From positions 2,046,321 through 2,110,320 of the forward strand of contig OY747713.1 in NCBI GenBank assembly GCA_963556495.2: a stretch of 64,000 nucleotides of DNA, given 5' to 3'. The position numbers and the translations under genes were made by a program. Source of the stretch: Valencia hispanica. Taxonomy: Eukaryota > Chordata > Actinopteri > Cyprinodontiformes > Valenciidae. Positions 24,201-36,200 of the stretch are shown in pieces (position 1 is the stretch's first letter; every line of letters begins with the position of its first letter). The notes below the pieces were generated by a model. It had not been told where the DNA came from. It ran no database searches and saw only the letters and a list, made by a program, of their open reading frames with translations.

Positions 24201-27200
24201 CTGATAACTAAAAGATCTGCCTCCCATTCTACTTTTAGAAATCCTAGGAACTACAAGTAAACCTGCAGTCTGAGAGCGAAGGGCTCTGTTAGGAACATAT
24301 GGACCAATCAGATCTCTGATGGATGATGGAGCTGATTATTATGGGCTTTATATGGAAGAAGAAGGATCTTAGATTCTATTCTGGATTTAACAGGGAGCCA
24401 ATGAAGGGAAGCTAAAACAGGAGAAATGTGATCTCTCTTTTTAATATTCATCAGAACTCTTGCTGCAGCATTTTGGATCAACTGAAGGCTTTTAATGGCA
24501 TTTTGTGGACTTCCTGATAGTAAAGAATTACAGTAGTCCAGCCTTGAGGTAACAAATGCATGGACTAGTTTCTCAGCATCACTCCTGGACAGGATGTTTC
24601 TAATTTTAGCAATATTCTGGAGGTGAAAGAAAGAAATCCTAGAAACCTGTTTAATATGGGATTTAAATGTCAAGTCTTGGTCAAAAATAACGCCGAGGTT
24701 CTTTACGTTATTACTGGGGGCCAATTTAATGCCATCCAGATGAAGTGATTGACTAATCAGTTTCTGTTTTAGAACTTCTGGTCCAAAGACGGAAACTTCT
24801 GTCTTGTCAGAATTTAAGAGCAAAAAGTTTAGATTCATCCATGATTTTATGTCTTCCAGACATGCCTGTAATCTACCTAACTGACTGGGTTCATCAGGAT
24901 TTATGGATAAATATAGTTGTGTATCATCGGCATAGCTGTGGAAATTTATCCCATGCTGTCAAATGATTCTACCAATTATATGGTGAAAAGAATTGGCCCA
25001 AGCACAGAACCCTGTGGAACTCCACAAGTAACCCTTGAGAGTGAAGAAGATTGATCATTTAGATCAGGGGTTCTCAACCTTTTGCAACCTGGGCCCCCCC
25101 AAAGCTGGTTCATTGCAGTTGGGGCCCCAGTGCAGAATGACGAAAGAGGGGAGGAGCCAAAGAGTTCCTTCAGTCTACTGTCACTCTTCAGCTCAATAAA
25201 GCTGCTCCTGCATATCAATAGGGTGACCATATTTTGATTTCCAAAAAAGAGGCCATCTGGCACAGTACTGAAACACTTTCAGGATTTGGCCAAGACTTTT
25301 GATTTTAACATATTTAAAGTGTGCATTCTCAGTGTGGTTAGAAAATATTAGTTAAATAATAAACTTCAAAAAGGCTTTCACAAGAAGAAAATGATTTTAT
25401 AATCTCTGGAAATAAATTATAATAGAAATAGTTACTCTTCTGAATTAAAAAAAGTTACCAGCAACAATATTAGTTTATTTTTAAATTGCACTGGACAAAA
25501 ACTGAAGAAAAATCTGAAATAATCTTCTGAGAAAACAAGTATTATTTTCTTTTCACTGTAATAAAAGTAAACAGCTGCAGACTAAAAAACACAATAAAAA
25601 ACTGCTTACTGTTTAGTTTGCATCTTCATCCTCCACAGTCAGTTTATAGATCAACTCTCACTTTGCTCAGGGTTTTTATAGTTTTTGTGTCCATGTGATC
25701 TTTGGGTTATTTGCCACTTTAGTCACACAGAAACACACATGCCAGCTATGTGAATGATGCACTGCGCCACCCATTTGTTGCAACTTGACAGTATATCTTT
25801 TGTGGTTCGTGCATGAAGCTTGTGATTTGACTTCTTGTAAACAGCAGCAACTCTGCGCTGCGCAGTGCAGAATAACGCGGTGCGGCGCAGCTCGGCGCAC
25901 AGCCTGCTGTCTGTGGCTTCAATAAACGGATCAGAACCAGCTCGGGAGGACGTTACATGAGAGAGAGGCTGTCATACTGCATGCATCACACCAGTCAGTT
26001 TAAGCATGGTCCTATGAAAACAGCCTATGAATCCCCCCGGACAGCACATTAAAAGTGGACATGTGCGGGAAAAAGAGGACGGTTGGTCCCCCTAGATTGA
26101 CGGCTCGTTTGCTGTGCACACAAACGGATCTCAACCCACGCAAAAGAGCGATAATCCTCTTTAAAGGACTTCGCAAATAGTTTTCTCATTTCTGACAGGT
26201 GCTCAGACTCTGATTGAAACAGAGAGGAGAAATCGTGTGACGTGCCGCATCAGTGATAAAGTCTACAAGGCTGGGGTTCCCTGACTGATGCGGCCATAGA
26301 CGTCTAGTTTTACTGTGAAGGCGTGCACTTTGTCTGCAAGGAGCAAAATATGAGTTTCACGGCCTTACAAAGACAGTTTAAGGACATTCAAGCGGTCAAA
26401 TATAGATCAAATAGGACAGAGAAGCAAGCTACATATAGTGTCATCCAGATGCTTCACCAGATCTGATTTGATTTATGTCATAAACCACTTCACCTCCTCT
26501 AGCAGCTCATACAACCGCTGTAACACCCGCCCCCCTGGAGAGCCAGAGAACTTCAGTGTGACTCGCTCAAACCGCTGATCACCTGCATTTACGCTCACGA
26601 TCGACAAACAAATCAAATTTGTTCAAAACTTCTTTTTTGTTAAACAGTCCAAACACAGTTTAATTTCTATTCAGGATTTATGTATATACAAAACTAGAAC
26701 TTTTTATGACAGTAGTTTAATAATAAAAAAAGATTGCAAATGTTCTTTTTCAGTTTTTTTCCTCCCATCCTGTAGCCTACTGGCGCCCCCCCCAGACAAA
26801 TATGATTTAAACCAGCCTAGTGCTGTTCCTTTGATCCCTGCAACATGTTCAAGCCTTTCTAAGAGAATATTATGATCGACTGTGTCAAAAGCAGCACTGA
26901 GATCTAACCAAACCAGAACAGACACCAGTCCATTATCTGAGGCCATGAGAATATCATTAGTAACCTAACCTGCAACGTCCTGATGTCTGAGGGACAGAAT
27001 GAGGCTGGAGATTAAAGCTGGAAGCTCTGAGCTCACCTGGCTGGTCTGGAAGTCCTCCTGGTTGATGCCTTTAACTTCCACCTCCCTGAAGACCCGGGGC
27101 TCTGGGCTGGAGTGGCTCAGGTCACAGTGGTAGATGATTCCTGCAACACAGCGACAACCGGCAGGTGAACATCCGAGGTAGGTTCTGGAGCCCGGGAAGG

Positions 27201-30200
27201 CAGCAGGATGCTCTGCTCCAGAGGAGAACGTTCTGTTGCTGCAGCAGCAGCTCAGAAGAACGGAGGAGGTCTACCAGGAGTGGTGAAGGAGCTGAACTTG
27301 TAGAAGAACTCAGAGTGCTTCTTCTTGCAGCTCACTCCGGCGATGGTGCCCACATCCAGAGGCAGATCCCTGACGTGCCGACCGCTCGACAGATCGAACA
27401 GCTGCAGGATGTCCTTCACGTCGTGGACGTAGTTGACCAGCAGGTGGTGCTGGTTCAGACAGGAGACGAAGCCTGAAGGTACAGAGGAAGGAGATGAATT
27501 CCTTGGTTCAGAACCAGGCTGGAACATCAGCCTGGAACATCAGCCATGGAGCCGAGCTCCGAGGGATGCAGGGAAATGTTCCTGATTCATTTAGAACTTC
27601 TGCAGGTTTTCTGTCTGACTAATAAACCAACGTTTCCCTTCATCCGGGAACATTTCCCTTCATCCGGTCCGGGAACATTTCCCTTCATCCGGGAACGTTT
27701 CCCTTCATCCGGGAACGTTTCCCTTCATCCGGGAACGTTTCCCTTCATCCGGGAACGTTTCCCTTCATCCGGGAACGTTTCCCATCATCCGGGAACATTT
27801 CCCTTCATCCGGGAACATTTCCCTTCATCCGGGGAAATTTCACTTCATCCGGGGAAATTTCACTACATCTAGGAACTTTTCCCATCATCCGGGAACTTTT
27901 CCCTTCATCCGGGAACATTTCCCTTCATCTGGGAACATTTCCCATTATCCGGGAACTTTTCCCTTCATCCGGGAACGTTTCCCTTCATCCGGGAACGTTT
28001 CCCTTCATCCGGGAACGTTTCCCTTCATCCGGGAACGTTTCCCTTCATCCGGGAACGTTTCCCTTCATCCGGGAACGTTTCCCTTCATCCGGGAACGTTT
28101 CCCATCATCCGGGAACGTTTCCCTTCATCCGGGAACATTTCCCTTCATCCGGGAACATTTCCCTTCATCCGGGAACATTTCCCTTCATCCGGGGAAATTT
28201 CACTTCATCCGGGGAAATTTCACTACATCTAAGAACTTTTCCCATCATCCGGGAACTTTTCCCTTCATCTGGGAACATTTCCCTTCATCTGGGAACATTT
28301 CCCATTATCCGGGAACTTTTCCCTTCATCCGGGAATGTTTCCCTTCATCCGGGAACGTTTCCCTTCATCCGGGAACGTTTCCCTTCATCCGGGAATGTTT
28401 CCCTTCATCCAGGAATGTTTCCCTTCATCCGGGGAAATTTCACTTCATCCGGGGAAATTTCACTTCATCTAGGAACTTTTCCCATCATCCAGGAACGTTT
28501 CCCTTCATCTGGGAACATTTCCCTTCATCTGGGAACATTTCCTGTCATCCAGGAACTTTTCCCGTCATCCAGGAACGTTTCTCTCCATACGAGAATGTTT
28601 CCCTTCATCAGGGAACACTTCCCATCATCAGGGAACGTTTCCCTTCATCAGGGAACACTTCCCATCATTCGGGAACTTTTCCCTTAATCCGGGAACGTTT
28701 CCCATCATTCGGGAACTTTTCCCTTAATCCGGGAACGTTTCCCTTCATCCAGGAATGTTTCCCTTCATCTGGGAACATTTCCCTTCATCCAGGAACATTT
28801 CCCATCATCCGGGAACGTTTCCCTCCAACGGGGAACATTTCCCGTCATCCAGGAACTTTTCCCTTCATCCGGGAACGAGAATGTTTCCCTTCATCCGGGA
28901 ACACTTCCCATCATCAGGGAACGTTTCCCTTCATCAGGGAACACTTCCCATCATCCGGGAACTGTTCCCATCATCCGGGAACGTTTCTCATCATCCGGGA
29001 ACGTTTCCCTTCATCCGGGATAGTTTCTCTCCATCCGGGAACGTTTCCCTTCATCCGGGAACGTTTCCCTTCTTCCGGGAACGTTTCCCTTCATCCGGGA
29101 ACGTTTCCCTTCATCCGGGAACGTTTCCCTTCTTCCGGGAACGTTTCCCTTCATCAGGGAACACTTCCCATCATCCGGGAACTGTTCCCATCATCCGGGA
29201 ACGTTTCTCATCATCCGGGAACGTTTCCCTTCATCCGGGATAGTTTCTCTCCATCCGGGAACGTTTCCCTTCATCCGGGAACGTTTCCCTTCATCCGGGA
29301 ACGTTTCCCTTCATCCGGGAACGTTTCCCTTCATCCGGGAACATTTCCCTTCATCCGGGATAGTTTCTCTCCATACGGGAACGTTTCCCTTCATCCGGGA
29401 TAGTTTCTCTCCATACGGGAACGTTTCCCAACTTCCAGAATGACTCAGCAGCTGAAGGCTGAAGGCGTTCTTGAAGCAGGTTTTACTTTTCCACCAGAGT
29501 TCCCTCTGACGGAGGCCTTCAGCCACAACTTCCCAGTAGTTGTGGTCGGACAGTCATCGAAACATTTGGACAGAAATTCACAGAAAAGCTGTTGCAACCC
29601 TAAGAGGAGTGAAAACGTGGAAGTGCGGTTCTGATGATGAGAGCTTTACGTCTTTCTGAGGCTGACTGGACTTTTTCCAGGCGAGAGAGACGGTCCCAGC
29701 ACTAGAACTCTGGTTCCTTCATTCGCAGCATCAGAACCTGTCGGAGGGGGAAAAACTGCTGCTCACCCAGGACGTCCTTCTCATGCTGCGGGATCAGCGT
29801 GCTCCAGTTCTGCCTGTCCGGGTTCTGGATGTCGATGTTGATGAGGCGGTACCGCGGGGCGTCCAGGTTGGAGCGGAATGTGAACACGCTGCCCTCGTTG
29901 GTCACATACGAGTACTGAGCTTCAAAGTTGTCCACCAGTTTGACCCACGGCAGCAGCCCTGCAGGAGAGAAACCGGTCACATTGACTCATGACCAACTAC
30001 GGAAGCCTGGAGAAACCAAACACACACTTTCACAACGGCCTGCATCTAGAAAGTGTCGCCACTCGGTTCCCACAGCACAGAAAACCTCCACAGAGTGACA
30101 AAACTGAAGCTGGTGTTTCATCACAGGGTGGATGGAGACAGAGATGGTTTCTGGTGACAACTGGGACATTTGTGGGGTCTGAGCACTGCAGACCCAGTCT

Positions 30201-33200
30201 GGACCCAACCAGTACCAACCAGGACCCAGTCTGGACCCAACCAGTACCAACCAGGACCCAGTCTGGACCCACCCAGTACCAACCAGCACCCAGTCTGTAG
30301 ACCCACTCTGGACCCACCGAGGACCAACCAGGACCCAATCTGGACCCAACCAGTACCAACCAGGACCCAGTCTGTACACCCACTCTGGACCCACCGAGGA
30401 CCCAATCTGGACCCAACCAGTACCAACCAGGACCCAGTCTGCAGACCCACTCTGGACCCACCGAGGACCAACCAGGACCCAATCTGGACCCAACCAGTAC
30501 CAACCAGGACCCAGTCTGCAGACCCACTCTGGACCCACCGAGGACCTTTTATGAGCAGCTCTGTGATGTCATCCATCTCTTTAGGAAAGCTCTCTATGCC
30601 ACTGAGGCAGTGGAGATCCGCCCAGCAGGTTAAAGCCGAGTATCAGAGAGCATGAATGATGAAGCTACAGAGCAGTAAACACTCTTACTCTGGTCATTGA
30701 CTGGAGTTCTTCCCTCCAGACCCGACCCACTGTAGACCCACCCAGAACCCGCTGCAGAGGGTCCAACAGGAAAGTTCCTGAAACTTCCTGGACATGGAAA
30801 CACTGCTGGAGAAACCCGGAAGCTGAGTTTCCAGAGAGCATGATCTAACTCTGCCTGGAGCAGATCTGCTCCTCAGAAAGGTTACAGAACAGCAGCAGAA
30901 TGGGGTGAAACCGGTCCGGCTTCAGATTTCTATGGAAAACAGCTCAGGAGGAAACATTTTACCTCCATATTAAATCCTGCTGCTGATATAACTCTGTTCA
31001 CTTTACGTTTCCACAGACGCTCTCTGCCACATTCCTCCCCCTGCAGCACGGACGACTGAGCGCGCTCAGTTTGGAGACGTCATCCATCCATCCGTTCATC
31101 CATCCATCCATCCATCAATCCATCCATCTGTCATCCATCCATCCATCTGTCATCCATCCACTCACATCTGAATTTAACATTTTCTCAGCAGTTCGGCGCC
31201 GTTTCAACATCTTGAGGTTTTCTTCACATGTTGAAACTCTTGTGGTTCCTCAGACCAGAAGTTCTCAGACCAACGTCTGCTGCAGCAACTTCACTAAACA
31301 TCTGACCCAAAGCAGAACGGTCCGGTCCTGCTGCTTCCCCTCACCCACCTTTGATCCCATCCGGAAGCTCCTGCAGGTCGCAGTACCACAGCTGGTTGAC
31401 GGGCTTACAGCCCTCAGTGATGGACAGAACCGCATACCTGCCGTCCTCTGAGATCTGGAGAAGAACGACACGCAGAAGGTTTAACATCAGCCGGGTCATC
31501 ACTGGGATCCAAAAAGAACAACAGTAGTTCTGGTTCTGAAGGTCCACTTGGTCCAATCATTGTAAATTTCATTTGGTTCAGAACCTTTAGCAGTAAAATC
31601 CTACGTTGGTCTGTTTTTTGAAGTTGCTGAACTGATGTTTGGGTTAGAAAATATTTAGATGCACCAGAACCAAACGAAAACCGGGTCGACACAAAACTCA
31701 AACGTCTTCAATCCCATCGACACAGAACCATCTTTGTCCTGGGTTCAGTAAAATTCTGGTGCTGGTCATTCACAGATACCAGACTGCCACTGGACCATTG
31801 GTTCCGACCCGGCCTGGATCTGTAGCCACCAGAGGGATGTTTGGACCTGCTCCTGGTTTCCAGTACAGAACTACTTCAGAAAACTCTAATAAATCACTTC
31901 TGTCTGCAGCGGGTCGCTCTGACTGGTTCTGATTGGACCAGGGGTCAAAATGTGACAGATTTCTGCAGAATTAGCAGCCCTAAACTGCGACCAGAACCAG
32001 AATCAACTTTGTTATGGTGCAATATATAATCCTAGTCTCAGAACATCAGAGTTCTGACCAGTTCTGACGGGTTCTGGTGTTCCGCCCCATCTTCCCATCA
32101 CAGCTCAAAGTGAATGCTTTAGTTTGGATCAACAGAACCAGTCTCTTTAACCGGCAGGTGGGTGGGTCTGAAAGGCTGCAGCTCTGTAACAGAACCTGGG
32201 TTCTGCCGGACTCACGGTAACCGAGCTGTGCCATCTGGGATGATCCGGGAACTCTGCGACCAGGATGTCCTCGGACTGCTTGGTTCCGATCAGGTGGTAG
32301 TAGAGCTTCTGGTTCATGTTGGACGTGGTCTCTGTGCCTGTGGGAAAAACAGAAACTTGTTGTTCTGGTTCAAGGATCCAGTTCTGTTCTGGTTCTGAAC
32401 CACAGCCAGACTATTTAACCCAGACTCAGCTGGTCATGGGATGTAAAGCGACTCGCTTCTGGGTTTCTGGGCACTGACCGTCGGTTTTTCCCTCCTGAGG
32501 CGGGTAGCAGTTGTAGAAGATTCCCTTGGCGTCGTGAGTCCAGGCCAAGCAGCTGAACTTGACCCGTTCCAGAACATCCGGCAGCTCGGTGAGGCCGTCC
32601 GGTTTCAGGAAGCGCAGAGTGACCCAGTCCGACCCGCTGCTGCTCAGACCGTACGCAAAGTACTCACATTCCTCGGACAGCCGGCCCACTGAGAGAGACG
32701 GGGACACGGAGAGGTTAGAGGAACCGGTCTGGACCGCCGTCCTTCCGGAGAAGTTCTGCAGTCGGACTCACTCTTCAGAGCCACGGTTCCGTCCTCAGAC
32801 AGCGTGTTTGGATCAAAGAACACGGAGGCCGGGGCATCCAGGGAGTCCTGGACGTACAGCACATCCTGGTTCTGGAGGCCTTTGTTGTGGAAGTAGAAGT
32901 ACCTGGGGGGGGGGGGGGAAGCGGGAACGTGAGTAGAAGCTGCGGATCGGCGCGGCGTTCCTGCAGATGTTTACGGATACCTGGATCCTCGTTTGTAGGG
33001 ACAGCTGTATTTGGGATAATCGTAGAGCTCGGTGAGGCGCTGCTGGAACCGGCCCCGGACGGTACACCTCTCCAGGTACGGCATCGTCAGCTTGTTCTGC
33101 TCCTCCACAAACGCCTGAGCAGCAAACAAGAGACAGACGGGATGAAAACTGGGAATATCTGGATAGAAGAGTTGGGATTAGTGCAGGTAAAGGTGCGGTA

Positions 33201-36200
33201 CCGTGGTTTCTTGGCTGTCAGGGTCCTCCAGCCAGACGTACGGGTCAGAGACCCTGGTTCCATGGTATTCATCCACCTGCTCAACAAACAAACAAACAAA
33301 CAAACAACAGAGTTTGGCACGGAAACCCAGACCTTCTGGTTCCTCTGATAATTCCTCTGTTATGTTTTCTGTGGAAGTGAGGCGCTCCGAGCGTCAACTG
33401 TCAGCTCTGCTTTCGGATCGGCTTCATTAACTCCAGGCTAACAGCTCTGGAATGCAAACATTCGCTGCTCGAGCTTTGAAGCTCCGACTCGGATCAAGCA
33501 GCGAGGTCGTCCGACCAGGAGCAAAAAGGTTCGTGTTTCAGGGCAGAAAGGTTCTGGTTTCTCAGTTTTACAAGCTGAGAAGAACAACAACACATTATGG
33601 GATGTATAACATCTCAGGACATGGGAGTGAAGAGCTGCTGGGATAATCTGGACCCATTCTGTTCTCATCTTTAACCCATTATAATATAAATAATGAACAC
33701 ATTTAAACCCAACCGGTACTCCAACTGGGCCTGGAGTCCAAACGGTACTCCTGGATTCTGGAATATCAGACAGGAAGAGATTTCTTCACGCTAAGTGCTG
33801 GAGCTCCCCCGGGCCGTGTGTTCGGCCCACGTTCATTTCCCAGTTACTGCACGAGTTTTTGTCTAGAACCTCGGGTTCAGAGGTCAGGGTCTGACACCCT
33901 GCGCTGACTGAAGGAGCAGGGAGCCAGACAGGAAGACAGGAAAACCGGTCAGTGTGCAGGATCTGGATCTGGTCTTTAGCTCCGAGACGTCAACCTGATT
34001 AAAGCTGCAAAGGATGAACTCTGACTGCAGGTCCTCAGGGTTCAGCGTTTCTCCCACCTGCTGCTCCAACAAGCTGCAGCATGCGGCCTCGTGCATGCTC
34101 TGATGCACACGCTCGTGCACGTGCACACTCTCGTGCAGACACTGATGCACACGCTCGTGCACGTGCACACTCTCGTGCATGCTCTGATGCACACGCTCGT
34201 GCACGTGCTCGTGCAGACACTGATGCATCGCAGCACTGGAGCTGGAAAGGTGCTCGCCTGAGGATCCAGATCGTTCCTCAGCTGCAGCGGATGTCTGCAG
34301 GAGCAGAGGCATGTTCTCTGGTTCCACTCATGATCAGAACCAGGAGGACTGGAGGACCACATGTAACGGTCCGATCCATGATCCAGAACCACCATGATGA
34401 CTGACTTGAACTGTTCCAGTACGTTACATTCACCATCAGCGTAAATTATCGTTAATCTGATACCAAAAGTATTTTTATTTATCCTTAATATTTTCCATCA
34501 CATCTCACCCATCAACAAAACACTGGAATGTTTCATTTATTCTCAACCCAATAATTCAGAACAAAAAGTGAATCTCATGTATCATATAGATCCTCATCAT
34601 TGGTTCTGTTGGTTCTGATGATTCTGGCTTCCAACATTCAGTTTGTCAGAACCTTAGAATATTAGATCAGACCAAAAAATAGGATTTGAATCCAGAAATC
34701 TGGACCTGCAGAACAGAACCTCCAGGTTCAGTTTCTGGTCTGGGCTCCTTCTGCATGAATTCCTGCCTCAATGGAACGAGGCCTGAAGGAGATCTTCCTG
34801 TGGTTCTGCTGTGGTTCTGGATGCCCAGGTTGATTTGATAGAACCTTCAGGTCATCTTCATCTTCCTCTTTACAATACTCCATAGATTCTCTGGTGTTAC
34901 TATGGTGATTAAAGCAGGTAGTGGTACCGTTGGGAATGTGGGTCGGTACCAAGTCCTGCTGGGAAATAAAATCAGCATCTGCATTAAGCTGGTCAGCAGA
35001 AGGAAGCATGAAGAACTCTAAAACGTCCTGGTAGACGGCTGCTCTGACTGTGGACTTCAGGAAACCCGGTGGACCAGAACCAGTAGATGACATGGTACCT
35101 CATGATAATTTCTGGACCTCCAGCAACAAGGGTTCTGGTCCTCTCCACTCTTCCTCCAGACTCTGGGACCTTGAGGTCCAAATTAAATGAAAACTTTACT
35201 TTCATCTGGAAAGAGAAGTTTGGACCACTAAGCAACGGTTTAGTTCTGGTTCTCCTCAGTCCACTTAAGGTTCTGACACAATGATTGTGATGTTTGTATA
35301 GTCCATGTCTGTGTTGTGGATCCTGAATTTCTGACTCCAGCTGCAGTCCAGGCCCTCAGGCTGTGGTTATCGTTCCTCTGCAGCTTTTCATAACACATTT
35401 TCTCCTTCCACTCAACTTTCTACATGAATGCTTGGATACATCACTGTGAACAACCAGCTTCTCTAACAGTAATCTCTCGTGTCTTCCCCTCCCTGTGAAG
35501 GGTGTAATTGACTGTCTGTCTACTCCATCATTGTATAGATCATAATATTTACAGTGGGGTAAAAATGCATTTAGTCAGCCACCAACTGTGTAAGTTCTCC
35601 CACTTCAAAAGATGAGAGGTCTGTAATTTTCATCATAGGTAAACCTCAACTATAAGAGACAAACTGAGAAAAGAAAATCTAGACAATCACATGGTTTCAC
35701 ATTTTTAAAGAATTTATTTGCAAATTATGGTGGAAAATAAGTATTTGGTCACCTACAAACTAGGGCTGTCGCGGTAACTGCAAAAATGAAATATGGTGAT
35801 ATTAAGAAGCCCACCGCGCTGCATGACGGGCCACCGCCATTACCGCACTTGATTAGATCTCGCGACAGCACATGTTGAGAAGGATGACAATTGCACTGGT
35901 ATCAGAACCAAATGTTACTTCGCCTCTTTGGGAGCATTTCGGCTTTCAGCCAAATGAAAAGGGGGAGCGAGACAATTTAAATCAGGCAATATGCAAAATC
36001 TGCAGCAAAAAGGTTCAAGTAAAACGAGGAAACACAGCGAAGTTAAGGGCTCGTCTAGCTAGCTACCATCCAGCTATTAAGGCGCGGCTGACAGAGTTGC
36101 GGGGCAGCTCATGCCGGTGCCAGCCGACAGCTTGGAGTCGGTGAATACGGTGACAGACATAAACGCCGGACGGACAGGCGTTGTTACACGGCATCTGGTG

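Noticed and set aside
27546..29243. Open frames of 90-162 codons reading [17 protein letters not shown] repeats, and a thought that this could be a CRISPR array
   Set aside because: The 20-bp unit repeats without unique spacers, in a vertebrate intron. The frames follow the repeat and have no start, splice or domain support.
29987..30655. Trp/Gly-rich and Thr/Gln-rich frames of 150-180 codons
   Set aside because: They are translations of the composite minisatellite at 30180-30545.
34035..34404. Ala/Arg-, Cys- and His-rich frames on both strands
   Set aside because: They come from the 42-bp repeat. All frames are open because the repeat lacks stops.
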